A DNA stretch of 64,000 bases from Litorivivens sp041625575 (GCA_041625575.1 JBFJTG010000006.1:4160-68159), one strand, 5' to 3'; shown: positions 8,524 through 17,023, counted from the first letter of the stretch. The notes: a model not told the origin generated them from the sequence alone. Numbers and translations are program-made.

Positions 8524-9567
8524 ATGGTAAGTGCAGTATTGAATGATCGCGCCCAGCGTCTACTGAAAGTTTTGGTCGAGCGCTACATTCGCGAAGGGCA
8601 GCCGGTTGGTTCAAAAACCTTGCTGCAGGACAGCGGGCTGCCCGTCAGTGCAGCCACGGTGCGCAATATCATGGCGGAGCTGGAAGATCGCGGCTATGTT
8701 ATTTCCCCGCATACCTCGGCCGGGCGAATCCCTACCCAGCAAGGCTACCGTTTTTTTGTCGACACCTTGGTGACAGTGTCGCCTCTTGAGGGACACATAC
8801 TCGCCAATTTGAAGCTTGAGCTGGGTGCCGAGAAATCGGCGGACGAGTTGGCTGCTTCGGCATCGCAACTCTTGTCCAGCCTTACCCGTCAGGCGGGTCT
8901 GGTTACCATGCCCAGTCGCCGTCGCCTGCTGCTGCGGCAGGTAGAGTTCCTGCCATTGTCCGGTAAGCGGATTCTTGTGATTCTCGTGGTCAATGATAAG
9001 GACGTGCAGAATCGCGTCATTCACTCCCAGCGTGAATTCAGTGAGGCCGAGTTGAAGCAAGCCTCGAATTACATCAACCAGCGTTACGCTGGTCAGGAGC
9101 TCGACGGAATACGTGATGCCATTCTTGAGGCAATGCGTGATGACAAGGATCATATAGACCGGTATATGCAGGAGTCACTGGATTTTGCGGCCTCCGCCTT
9201 GGCCGTGGACGACGAGGCGCGAGCCGAATACGTGCTGGCCGGAGAAAACCAGCTGCTGGAGTCGGCTACTCCAGACAATCTGGATAAAATGCGGGAGTTG
9301 TTTGGCGCCTTTGAGCGCAAGAAAGACATTCTCGATCTGGTGGATCGCTGCTTGCTTGCCGATGGGGTGCAAATATTTATCGGCAAGGAATCCGGCTATG
9401 AAGTCTTTGGCGACTTTAGTGTTATTACGGCGCCGTATCAGCTACAGGACGGCCGGCCACTGGGGGTTTTGGGGGTTATTGGCCCTACCCGAATGGCCTA
9501 TGATCGCGTTATTCCGATGGTGGATGTGACGGCACGGATGCTCAGTCTGGCCCTCAAGCCGGTTTAG
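8524..9567 (+). CDS. hrcA: Heat-inducible transcription repressor HrcA
   Basis: HrcA represses chaperone genes by binding CIRCE operators and depends on GroE for activity. The 347-aa protein has the N-terminal winged helix (SAATVRNIMAELEDRGYV), the invariant HTSAGRIPT..GYRFFVD segment, and the GAF-like C-terminal domain. The start ATG at 8524 gives the usual family N-terminus (NDRAQRLLKVLVERYI). It lies between recN and grpE, where Pseudomonas lacks it. No convincing CIRCE element (9-bp arms, 9-bp spacer) was found upstream of hrcA, grpE or dnaK, so its target is probably elsewhere, for example groESL. Confidence 0.95.
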   Translation: MVSAVLNDRAQRLLKVLVERYIREGQPVGSKTLLQDSGLPVSAATVRNIMAELEDRGYVISPHTSAGRIPTQQGYRFFVDTLVTVSPLEGHILANLKLELGAEKSADELAASASQLLSSLTRQAGLVTMPSRRRLLLRQVEFLPLSGKRILVILVVNDKDVQNRVIHSQREFSEAELKQASNYINQRYAGQELDGIRDAILEAMRDDKDHIDRYMQESLDFAASALAVDDEARAEYVLAGENQLLESATPDNLDKMRELFGAFERKKDILDLVDRCLLADGVQIFIGKESGYEVFGDFSVITAPYQLQDGRPLGVLGVIGPTRMAYDRVIPMVDVTARMLSLALKPV

Positions 9568-9623
9568 TTCGCGTGTTAGCTTGTTGAAATAGCTACCATT
9601 TCTTAAATTTTTCCACTTTGTCC

Positions 9624-9651
9624 GTTGAATTTAATTCTCTTGCCCCCATAT
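9624..9651 (+). promoter_or_regulatory. Sigma-32 type heat-shock promoter of grpE
   Basis: GTTGAA (9624-9629) is followed, after 14 bp, by CCCCATAT (9644-9651). This is a close match to the RpoH consensus CTTGAAA / CCCCATNT, 53 bp before the grpE start. Confidence 0.75.
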
Positions 9652-9703
9652 AGGGTCTGCACGGTGTTTTGGCCGTGGGTCAGAGATTTATGGAGTGTAA
9701 AGC

Positions 9704-10306
9704 GTGGCAGAGGATAACAAGCAGAGCGAGCAGGACATCAATTCCGAGGCGCAGCCAGCTGAGGAAGCGGTGCTGTCCGAAGAAGCAGTGAGCTTGGAGC
9801 AGGAACAGGCCGAAGGGGAGCTCTTGGTCGAAGATGAGGTTGAGGCAGGCCCCGAGCAGCAGATTGAAGCACTCCAGAAGGAGCTGGCTGAAGCGAAAGA
9901 TCAGGCATTGCGCACTGCCGCCGAGGCGCAGAATGTTCGCCGCCGTGCCGAGATAGATGCAGACAATGCCCGCAAGTTTGCGATAGAGCGCTTTGCCAAG
10001 GATTTATTGCCCGTGGTTGATAACCTCGAGCGCGCGCTAGAATCTGTAGACGCGACAGACGAATCCATGAAGGCCATTCTGGAAGGTGTCGAGCTAACCT
10101 ATCGCAGTTTTAGCGACATGCTGGAACGCCACCACCTGAAAGTGATTAATCCTGAAGGTGAGCCCTTCGACCCGCAGCTGCACGAGGCCATTTCGATGGT
10201 AGAGGCGCCCGGAGCGGAGTCAAATTCGGTAATCAATGTAGTGCAAAAGGGTTACACCCTCAACGAGCGCCTGTTGCGCGCGGCGATGGTTGTGGTGTCC
10301 AAATAA
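9704..10306 (+). CDS. grpE: Nucleotide exchange factor GrpE
   Basis: GrpE releases ADP from DnaK and acts as a thermosensor. The 200-aa protein has a long acidic, disordered N-terminus (residues 1-50), a coiled coil around EAQNVRRRAEIDADNARKFA, and the beta-wing domain ending VQKGYTLNERLLRAAMV, the family signature. The start is GTG at 9704 with GGAG about ten bases upstream. It is preceded by a sigma-32-like promoter and followed by dnaK 104 bp on, itself with a second heat-shock promoter. Confidence 0.96.
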   Translation: MAEDNKQSEQDINSEAQPAEEAVLSEEAVSLEQEQAEGELLVEDEVEAGPEQQIEALQKELAEAKDQALRTAAEAQNVRRRAEIDADNARKFAIERFAKDLLPVVDNLERALESVDATDESMKAILEGVELTYRSFSDMLERHHLKVINPEGEPFDPQLHEAISMVEAPGAESNSVINVVQKGYTLNERLLRAAMVVVSK

Positions 10307-10327
10307 ACGATAAATCTGCTCTATGCT

Positions 10328-10356
10328 CTTGAAATCCGCCGATTGGCGCCAATATA
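10328..10356 (+). promoter_or_regulatory. Sigma-32 type heat-shock promoter of dnaK
   Basis: A perfect CTTGAAA (10328-10334) and, 14 bp later, CCAATATA (10349-10356) resemble the RpoH consensus. It is 55 bp before the dnaK ATG and after the grpE stop, so dnaK can be induced separately from grpE. Confidence 0.65.
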
Positions 10357-10410
10357 GAGTACATAGTCGAATTGAAATACGCCTGCGAGCGGGCGAACTG
10401 GAGAGCTAAA

Positions 10411-12339
10411 ATGGGAAGAATCATAGGTATTGACCTCGGGACAACAAACTCCTGTGTGGCCATCCTTGATGGTGAGAATGTCAAAGTTATTGAAAATGCC
10501 GAAGGCGCACGCACTACGCCCTCGATTGTGGCTTACACCGAAGACGGCGAAACCCTGGTGGGTCAAAGCGCCAAGCGTCAAGCGGTTACCAACCCACACA
10601 ACACCCTTTATGCGGTTAAGCGCCTGATAGGCCGCCGTTTTGAAGACGATGTCGTTCAAAAAGACATCAACATGGTGCCCTACAAAATCGTTAAGGCCGA
10701 TAACGGCGACGCTTGGGTAGAAGCCCGTGGCGAGAAAATGGCACCGCCGCAAGTGTCGGCCGATGTATTGAAGAAGATGAAGAAAACTGCCGAGGACTAT
10801 CTTGGCGAGCCCGTTACCGAGGCCGTTATTACGGTTCCTGCGTACTTCAACGACTCCCAGCGTCAGGCGACCAAGGACGCCGGTCGTATTGCGGGTCTTG
10901 ATGTTAAGCGCATTATCAATGAGCCGACAGCGGCTGCGTTGGCTTACGGTATGGACAACCTCGAGGGTGATCGCACTATTGCGGTTTACGATTTGGGTGG
11001 CGGTACTTTCGATATCTCCATTATTGAGATTGCCGAAGTCGATGGCGAGCACCAGTTTGAAGTACTGGCGACGAATGGCGACACCTTCCTGGGTGGCGAA
11101 GACTTCGACATGCGCCTGATTGATTACCTGGCGAGCGAGTTCAAGAAAGACAACAGCATCGACCTGAAAGGCGATCCGCTGGCGATGCAGCGTCTGAAAG
11201 AGGCTGCTGAAAAGGCTAAAATCGAGCTGTCTTCCAGTCAGCAAACCGAAGTCAATTTGCCTTATATCACAGCCGATGCTTCCGGCCCGAAACACATGGT
11301 GGTCAAACTGACCCGTGCCAAGCTGGAATCACTGGTAGAAGATCTGGTGCAGCGTTCACTTGAGCCCCTGAAAGTGGCCTTGAAAGATGCTGGATTGTCT
11401 ACCTCCGAGATTCAGGACGTGATTTTGGTGGGCGGTCAAACCCGTATGCCCATGGTGCAGGCTAAAGTTGCCGAGTTTTTTGGCAAGGAAGCGCGTAAGG
11501 ACGTAAACCCCGATGAGGCTGTCGCGATAGGTGCTGCCATTCAGGGGGCGGTATTGTCCGGTGATGTGAAAGACGTACTGCTGCTTGACGTTACTCCCCT
11601 GTCATTGGGTATCGAAACCATGGGCGGCGTTGCCACTCCCCTGATTGAGAAAAATACGACGATTCCTACCAAGAAATCGCAGATTTTCTCAACGGCCGAA
11701 GACAACCAGACTGCGGTGACCATTCACGTCGTGCAGGGCGAGCGTAAGCAAGCTTCGCAGAATAAATCACTGGGTCGTTTTGACCTGGCCGATATTCCGC
11801 CCGCACAGCGCGGTATGCCGCAGATTGAAGTGACCTTCGATATTGATGCCAACGGTATTCTGCATGTGTCTGCCAAAGATAAGGCGACTAACAAAGAGCA
11901 GTCTATTGTTATTAAGGCCTCCGGTGGCTTGAGTGATGATGACATCGAAAAAATGGTGCGCGAAGCCGAAGCCCATGCTGACGAAGACAAGAAGTTCGAA
12001 GAGCTGGTGACGGCGCGCAATATGGCTGAAGGTCTGGCCCACGCGACTCGCAAAACACTCGCTGAAGCTGGTGATAAAGCCAGTGATGAAGAAAAAGCGG
12101 CCATTGAAGAGGCGCTGAAAGCTGTCGACGAGGCTGTAAAAACTGACGACAAGGCAGCCATTGATGCCGCTGCCGAGAAATTGGGCGAAGCTTCCAACTC
12201 GTTAGCGCAAAAAATGTATGCCGAGCAGGCTGCAGCCGCTGAAGGTGGCGAACAGGCCGATAGCGCCAACGGCGGTGCCGCCGGTGATGATGTCGTCGAT
12301 GCCGAGTTTGAAGAAGTTAAAGACGACGATAAAAAGTAA
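10411..12339 (+). CDS. dnaK: Chaperone protein DnaK (Hsp70)
   Basis: Cytoplasmic Hsp70 ATPase, 642 aa. The N-terminal nucleotide-binding domain starts GIDLGTTNSCVAI and includes the phosphate-2 loop (AVYDLGGGTFDISI). The substrate-binding domain follows LLLDVTPLSLGIETMGG, and the lid ends in the conserved acidic tail DAEFEEVKDDDKK. The ATG at 10411 with GGAG just before it gives the canonical N-terminus. It works with GrpE and DnaJ encoded on either side. Two hairpins separate dnaK from dnaJ. Confidence 0.98.
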   Translation: MGRIIGIDLGTTNSCVAILDGENVKVIENAEGARTTPSIVAYTEDGETLVGQSAKRQAVTNPHNTLYAVKRLIGRRFEDDVVQKDINMVPYKIVKADNGDAWVEARGEKMAPPQVSADVLKKMKKTAEDYLGEPVTEAVITVPAYFNDSQRQATKDAGRIAGLDVKRIINEPTAAALAYGMDNLEGDRTIAVYDLGGGTFDISIIEIAEVDGEHQFEVLATNGDTFLGGEDFDMRLIDYLASEFKKDNSIDLKGDPLAMQRLKEAAEKAKIELSSSQQTEVNLPYITADASGPKHMVVKLTRAKLESLVEDLVQRSLEPLKVALKDAGLSTSEIQDVILVGGQTRMPMVQAKVAEFFGKEARKDVNPDEAVAIGAAIQGAVLSGDVKDVLLLDVTPLSLGIETMGGVATPLIEKNTTIPTKKSQIFSTAEDNQTAVTIHVVQGERKQASQNKSLGRFDLADIPPAQRGMPQIEVTFDIDANGILHVSAKDKATNKEQSIVIKASGGLSDDDIEKMVREAEAHADEDKKFEELVTARNMAEGLAHATRKTLAEAGDKASDEEKAAIEEALKAVDEAVKTDDKAAIDAAAEKLGEASNSLAQKMYAEQAAAAEGGEQADSANGGAAGDDVVDAEFEEVKDDDKK

Positions 12340-12346
12340 TGTAATT

Positions 12347-12406
12347 GACATCGGGTGTCATCGACGCCTGATGTCTGACGAGAAGCGCCGGACCCTGTGT
12401 CCGGCG
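12347..12406 (+). other. Tandem hairpins in the dnaK-dnaJ intergenic region
   Basis: The first hairpin has a 13-bp stem (12347-12359 with 12363-12375, including G-U pairs) and a 3-nt loop. The second has an 8-bp GC-rich stem (12386-12393 with 12399-12406) and a 5-nt loop. Neither is followed by a real T run, so an RNA-stability or processing element between the two coding regions is more likely than an intrinsic terminator. Seen directly; function inferred. Confidence 0.6.
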
Positions 12407-12439
12407 TCTTAGCTTGGGATGGTTGTACGGAAGAGTCAC

Positions 12440-13573
12440 ATGGCAAAACGCGATTATTATGAAGTATTGGGTGTCGAGCGCGGCGCTTCTGATGCAGACA
12501 TCAAGAAGGCCTACCGACGCCTGGCCATGAAAAATCACCCGGACCGTAATCCGGATGATGAGACGGCCAAAGCGCGTTTTCAGGAGGCCAGCGAAGCCTA
12601 CGAAGTGCTCTCCGACGCTGAAAAGCGTGGCGCTTATGATCGCTATGGTCACGAAGCAGTAGATGGCATGGCGGGTGCTGGCGCCGGAGGCTTTGGTGGC
12701 GGCGGTGGCTTTAGCGATATTTTTGGTGATGTTTTTGGCGATATTTTTGGTGGCGGCGGTGGTGGCCGTGGGCGAGGTGGTCCACAGCGCGGCTCGGATC
12801 TGCGCTACACCCTTGAGATTGATCTTGAGGAAGCGGTAAAAGGTACGACTGCGAAAATCAAAATTCCGACCCTGGTCGGCTGTAAACCCTGCGATGGCAG
12901 TGGCGCCAAGCCGGGCAGCAAGCCACTGACGTGTACCACCTGCGGCGGTGTCGGGCAGGTGCGGATGCAGCAGGGCTTCTTCTCGGTACAGCAAACCTGC
13001 CCCGCCTGTCACGGCAAAGGCAAGACTATTTCCGATCCCTGTACCAGCTGCCGGGGTCAGGGGCGTGTTGAAGAAACGAAAACCCTGTCGGTTAAAGTGC
13101 CGGCCGGCGTTGATACGGGCGATCGAATTCGCTTGGCCGGTGAGGGTGAGGCCGGAGCTGACGGTGGTCCTTCTGGCGATCTATACGTTCAGATGGCTGT
13201 TAGAGCTCACCCCCTGTTTGAGCGCGATGGCAAGCATTTGTACTGCGAGGTGCCCATTTCCATTGCTGATGCCGCTTTGGGTGGAGAACTCGAAGTGCCG
13301 ACTCTGGATGGCCGTGTGAAGCTGAAAATTCCCGCAGAAACACAAACCGGCAAACTGTTCCGCTTGCGTGGCAGGGGCATTAAACCCGTGCGCGGTGGCG
13401 CAGTGGGCGACCTGCTATGCAAGGTTGTGGTTGAGACTCCCGTTAACCTTAATAAGAAGCAGAAAGATTTGCTGGAAGAGTTTCAGCGCAGCCTGGAAGG
13501 TGATTCTCACGCGCCACGGCGAAAGAGCTGGTTTGATGGCGTAAAGGATTTCTTCGACGATTTGAAAATCTGA
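12440..13573 (+). CDS. dnaJ: Chaperone protein DnaJ (Hsp40)
   Basis: DnaK co-chaperone of 377 aa. The J domain carries HPD in MKNHPDRNPD. A Gly/Phe-rich linker with GGGGG-type runs spans about residues 75-115. The zinc-finger region has four CxxCxGxG repeats: CKPCDGSG, CTTCGGVG, CPACHGKG and CTSCRGQG. The client-binding C-terminal domains follow. The start is the ATG at 12440 (AKRDYYEVLGV). It is likely transcribed with dnaK through the two intergenic hairpins. Confidence 0.98.
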   Translation: MAKRDYYEVLGVERGASDADIKKAYRRLAMKNHPDRNPDDETAKARFQEASEAYEVLSDAEKRGAYDRYGHEAVDGMAGAGAGGFGGGGGFSDIFGDVFGDIFGGGGGGRGRGGPQRGSDLRYTLEIDLEEAVKGTTAKIKIPTLVGCKPCDGSGAKPGSKPLTCTTCGGVGQVRMQQGFFSVQQTCPACHGKGKTISDPCTSCRGQGRVEETKTLSVKVPAGVDTGDRIRLAGEGEAGADGGPSGDLYVQMAVRAHPLFERDGKHLYCEVPISIADAALGGELEVPTLDGRVKLKIPAETQTGKLFRLRGRGIKPVRGGAVGDLLCKVVVETPVNLNKKQKDLLEEFQRSLEGDSHAPRRKSWFDGVKDFFDDLKI

Positions 13574-13618
13574 TAGCGCAAGCAGGGCGAGCTCCGACAA
13601 AGGCATTGGCCTTATAGT

Positions 13619-13690
13619 GTGGGAGCGAGCCTTGCTCGCGAATCCTTGGTAGAACCAAATCTCGTATTAGCCAGCGGCTCGGGTTCCTAC
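13619..13690 (+). repeat. REP/BIME-like palindromic repeat
   Basis: It opens with GTGGGAGCGAGCCTTGCTCG, which contains the hairpin GCGAG-ccttg-CTCGC and resembles Pseudomonas REP sequences. It closes with GGCTCGGGTTCCTAC in the opposite sense, giving a paired, inverted (BIME-like) layout. Related sequence occurs at 60453-60659. It sits in the dnaJ-dapB gap. Confidence 0.65.
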
Positions 13691-13744
13691 ATTCTCACTA
13701 TCGCGTATACAATACGCATCGACTTTAATTAGACGGATATTTCA

Positions 13745-14551
13745 ATGACCACCCGAATCGCTGTCACCGGTGCCGCCGGTCGTATGGGCAAAACTCTGAT
13801 AGAAGCTATCGCGCTTGCCGAAGGCTGCAAACTCACCGTGGCCCTGGAAAGGGCTGACAGTAGCTTGATTGGCGCCGATGCAGGCGAATTGGCGGGGCAG
13901 GGTCGTAACGGCGTTAGCGTCGTGGGCGATATCAATGAGGTTATTGACGATTTTGATGTGCTGATTGATTTCACCGTACCGGCGGCAACCTTGGCTAACG
14001 CCAAAGCCTGTGGTGCGGCGGGAAAGAAAATGGTGATTGGAACCACGGGCTTCGATGCCGAACAAAAAGCTCAGTTGGCGACTTATACCAGCGCTATCGC
14101 TGTTTGCCAGGCCTCAAATTTTAGCACCGGTGTAAACCTGTGCTTCAAATTGCTTGAAATGGCCGCGGGGGTTTTGGGTGACGATGTGGATATCGAAATT
14201 GTTGAAGCCCATCACCGTCACAAAATTGATGCGCCTTCGGGTACAGCCCTCAGTATGGGGCAGGTTGTTGCTGATACCTTGGGGCGTGATTTGAAAAAAG
14301 TGGCCGTATACGGGCGCGAAGGCCAGACCGGTGCACGCGAACGCGAGACTATTGGTTTTGCGACGGTGCGTGGTGGCGATGTCGTGGGAGACCATACGGT
14401 CTCTTTCTTTGCTGAAGGCGAGCGAGTAGAGATTACCCACAAGGCGAGCTCACGTATGTCATTTGCGCGTGGCGCCGTGCGCGCTGCAGCTTGGCTGGCT
14501 GATCAAGATGCCGGTCGTTACGACATGCGCGACGTTTTGGGTTTTTCCTAG
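13745..14551 (+). CDS. dapB: 4-hydroxy-tetrahydrodipicolinate reductase
   Basis: DapB reduces 4-hydroxy-tetrahydrodipicolinate with NAD(P)H in lysine and diaminopimelate synthesis. The 268-aa protein has the nucleotide-binding motif GAAGRMG at 9-15. The catalytic and substrate-binding segment is VEAHHRHKIDAPSGTA. The C-terminus ends in GRYDMRDVLGF, typical for the family. Length is normal. A likely -10 element (TATACAAT, about 13706-13713) precedes it. In the usual gammaproteobacterial order carA follows; here two extra genes intervene. Confidence 0.97.
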   Translation: MTTRIAVTGAAGRMGKTLIEAIALAEGCKLTVALERADSSLIGADAGELAGQGRNGVSVVGDINEVIDDFDVLIDFTVPAATLANAKACGAAGKKMVIGTTGFDAEQKAQLATYTSAIAVCQASNFSTGVNLCFKLLEMAAGVLGDDVDIEIVEAHHRHKIDAPSGTALSMGQVVADTLGRDLKKVAVYGREGQTGARERETIGFATVRGGDVVGDHTVSFFAEGERVEITHKASSRMSFARGAVRAAAWLADQDAGRYDMRDVLGFS

Positions 14552-14599
14552 GGTCTTGTGGCTGATAGCCCCCGCATTTGCGCCAGCAAAGAGAGTTAG

Positions 14600-15691
14600 A
14601 TGAGGCCTAATACTTGTCCGGGACTTGGCTTGCTGGTCGCACTGGCGCTGCTAGGAGCCTGCAGTCCGGCCCGCTACGAGGGGCCGGTGAGTGATCATTT
14701 TGACGGTCGCCATTTTCACAACGAAGAAGCTTTTCCGCATCGTTTTAGCGACTTGCTCGGATACGTGTTCTCGCGAGAGAAGATCGAGTGGGCGGAGGAT
14801 GCGGAGCTTCCTGCAAAACCGCAGCCGCTCGACAGAGTCGGGGCGCGTCAGTTGCGTTTGACCTGGGTGAACCACGCTACCGTGCTGATTCAGGCCGATG
14901 GCCTGAATTTACTGACCGATCCCATTTGGTCAAAACGAGCCAGCCCCCTGGGCTTTGCGGGCCCGAAGCGCCATCACCCGCCCGGCATTGCCTTTGAACA
15001 TCTGCCGCCTATTGATGTTGTGATGATCAGTCACAGCCACTACGACCATATGGATTTTGCGACGCTGAAAAAGTTGCGCCAATTCCACGACCCCCTGTTT
15101 GTTGTGCCGCTGGGCAACGCTATGTTGCTGGCTTCCCTGGGTATAGAGCGGGTGGTCGAGCTGGATTGGTGGCAGGCGACGCAGCTGGGTAATGGATGTT
15201 CGCTAAGCGCGGTACCAGTTAAGCATTGGTCAAACCGTCGGGTATTGCCCTCGGATCAGAATTTAAGTTTGTGGTCCGGCTTTGTATTGCAGACGCAGGC
15301 GGGTCCTGTCTATTTTGGGGGCGACAGCGGCTACGGAGATCACTATCTGGCCGCCTATGAGCGTTATGGCAATATGCGGGCCTCGCTTTTACCGATCGGA
15401 GCCTATCTGCCCAGGTGGTTTATGGCCTACCAGCATATCGGGCCGCAGGAGGCCATTCAGGCACATCGCGATCTGGGCTCGGCTTTCAGCCTGGGAATTC
15501 ACTGGGGGACTTTCAAGTTGGCACCCGAAGGCCGTTTTCAGCCGGCTGAGGTATTGGCGATTGTCAGGGCGGCCGAGGGTCTCGCTGTTGGAGAATTTAT
15601 CGCACCGGACATCGGTAGCGCCTATGACATCGCTCCTCAAGACGCTGCTGCTGTGCGTTGTGGCTCGACTCCTGACATTGAGCAGGCCTGA
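14600..15691 (+). CDS. MBL-fold hydrolase lipoprotein, NAPE-PLD-like
   Basis: A 363-aa metallo-beta-lactamase-fold protein. The N-terminal hydrophobic segment ends in LLGAC, a lipobox, so the protein is probably a membrane-anchored lipoprotein facing the periplasm. The metal site is seen as HSHYDHMD at about residues 149-156, with further ligands in VKHWSNR, FGGDSGYGDH and GIHWGTF. This arrangement is typical of the NAPE-phospholipase D-like (UlaG/RomA-like) group, which may hydrolyse phospholipid-type substrates; the real substrate is unknown. It sits between dapB and the degenerate GGDEF gene, an insertion in the dapB-carA junction. Confidence 0.8.
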   Translation: MRPNTCPGLGLLVALALLGACSPARYEGPVSDHFDGRHFHNEEAFPHRFSDLLGYVFSREKIEWAEDAELPAKPQPLDRVGARQLRLTWVNHATVLIQADGLNLLTDPIWSKRASPLGFAGPKRHHPPGIAFEHLPPIDVVMISHSHYDHMDFATLKKLRQFHDPLFVVPLGNAMLLASLGIERVVELDWWQATQLGNGCSLSAVPVKHWSNRRVLPSDQNLSLWSGFVLQTQAGPVYFGGDSGYGDHYLAAYERYGNMRASLLPIGAYLPRWFMAYQHIGPQEAIQAHRDLGSAFSLGIHWGTFKLAPEGRFQPAEVLAIVRAAEGLAVGEFIAPDIGSAYDIAPQDAAAVRCGSTPDIEQA

Positions 15692-15871
15692 AGGCCCGTT
15701 TTCCCATTAATCGAGTGATTCTGCTATTGCGTGGTAGCCAATTCAGACCGTTTTGGAAGCTACAATGCTTAGTAATTACGGAATAATTGCCTTGTCTGTT
15801 CAAACACTTATTACGAATGATGGATAAAACAGGTTAGAGTATTCGTCAGGGACTTTAGGAGGGGCGAAGAA

Positions 15872-16849
15872 ATGCTTTTGAAAGCGAAAGTTGTCAACGG
15901 CGTATTGTGGTCGTTTTTGGCTGCGCTTGGCAGTGTTGCTGTTCTTGTTTTTGCAGCAAACAGCTCATTCGACGGGGTGCTAAACATACTCCAGCAGGTA
16001 CAATTGGTGGGGCTGATAGCGATTGCCATGCTGTTGTTTGTGTTGGTGGGCGGCAGTATTCTGGCGCGTCAGTTGTCGCAGCCGATATCGGTGTTGGCCG
16101 CCTTTGTAGATTCGATGAGTCGGGGTCGCACGGCGGAGCCAATTCCTTATTTGGATCAAAAAGATGCTGTTGGTGATTTGGCGCGCGCAATTGATAGTTT
16201 GGCGAAGCGATCCAAGGAGGAGCTGTCGCGCAGTGTGGAAAGTACGCAGTCGGTAAAGCGAGAGCTGATGTCATCAAACTATCGCCTGCAGGAAGTAAAC
16301 AAGCATGTCGCACAATATAAAGAAGCCATAAAAGACAGCGAAGACATGATGGCCGAGCTTGAAACCCACGATGAGTCTACCGGGCTTCACAATCGCCGCT
16401 ATTTCGATAGTGTTTTCGAGTACGAAGCCAAACGAATGCAGCGTACTGGTCGCGCTTTTTCAGTGGCCGTTTTTGAAGTGATGTGTTGGCGGGACATAAA
16501 GGCCGGTCTGGGTCTGCCGGCAGCAGACACCGTCCTTAAACAGATGGCCGAAACGGTCATGTCGGCCGTGCGTTCCACTGACTTCGTAGCCCGTTATAGT
16601 GACAGTGCAGTTGCAGTGCTGCTTCCCGAAACCGAGGCCGTGCATGCGACCAGACTTGTCGATAATATTTATGTTCTCATTGAGGCTACGACCTGGCAGC
16701 TGCCCCTTAAGTCGTTTGATGTCGTAATTGGTGCCGGCGTGGTAGCAACCGACGCGATAGCGGTGGGAGATGAATCGGTTTTACAGCGAATGGAGGCAGC
16801 ACTTGAGAAATCCATCGCGGCCGGTGGCGGCCGAGTTGAGGTGGCCTAG
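15872..16849 (+). CDS. Membrane HAMP protein with degenerate GGDEF domain
   Basis: A 325-aa sensor-like protein with two N-terminal transmembrane segments (about 10-30 and 45-65), a HAMP-like region (70-112), a coiled coil (115-165) and a C-terminal diguanylate cyclase-like domain (166-325). The domain start HDESTGLHNRRYFD is well conserved. The catalytic signature, normally RY-GGDEF-AVLLP, reads RY-SDSAV-AVLLP at 241-252, so diguanylate cyclase activity is very unlikely. It may be a binding or scaffolding domain. The ATG has a strong GGAGGGG ribosome site. Immediately after the stop there is a nested hairpin (16852-16891). Confidence 0.85.
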   Translation: MLLKAKVVNGVLWSFLAALGSVAVLVFAANSSFDGVLNILQQVQLVGLIAIAMLLFVLVGGSILARQLSQPISVLAAFVDSMSRGRTAEPIPYLDQKDAVGDLARAIDSLAKRSKEELSRSVESTQSVKRELMSSNYRLQEVNKHVAQYKEAIKDSEDMMAELETHDESTGLHNRRYFDSVFEYEAKRMQRTGRAFSVAVFEVMCWRDIKAGLGLPAADTVLKQMAETVMSAVRSTDFVARYSDSAVAVLLPETEAVHATRLVDNIYVLIEATTWQLPLKSFDVVIGAGVVATDAIAVGDESVLQRMEAALEKSIAAGGGRVEVA

Positions 16850-16901
16850 CACCGAAATCCTCGAAAATTCGCGGTTTTCGCAATCTTTCGGCCCATGTCG
16901 G

Positions 16902-16931
16902 TGGACAGTATGAGGCCATTTCGCTTAAAAT
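16902..16931 (+). promoter_or_regulatory. Candidate promoter of carAB
   Basis: TGGACA (16902-16907) and TAAAAT (16926-16931) with an 18-bp spacer. A transcript from here would carry about 155 nt of leader before carA, including the hairpins at 16950-17023. Based on hexamer match only. Confidence 0.45.
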
Positions 16932-16949
16932 CGCGCGCCAGAATCCTGT

Positions 16950-17023
16950 GGCCGGCATTGCCGGTTAGCCGAACATCGGTATAGCGAAAGCGAGATGAGG
17001 TCAGGCCTTTATCTCGCTTTTTT
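16950..17023 (+). promoter_or_regulatory. carAB leader with terminator-like attenuator
   Basis: Three hairpins lie in series: a 7-bp stem around 16950-16966, a small CCGA/TCGG hairpin at 16969-16979, and a perfect 10-bp stem (AAAGCGAGAT at 16987-16996 with ATCTCGCTTT at 17011-17020) followed by more T residues. The last has the form of an intrinsic terminator but stands 75 bp before carA and 137 bp after the preceding gene. It could therefore end upstream transcripts or act as an attenuator for carAB. Confidence 0.55.

Noticed and set aside
9576..9595. TTAGCT-N9-AGCTA after hrcA, reminiscent of CIRCE
   Set aside because: Only five paired bases per arm and the inner ACTC/GAGT part is missing; it follows the hrcA stop and is more likely chance or a weak hairpin.
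10321..11295. 324-codon open frame antisense to dnaK
   Set aside because: It has no recognisable domain and follows from the codon bias of dnaK on the other strand.
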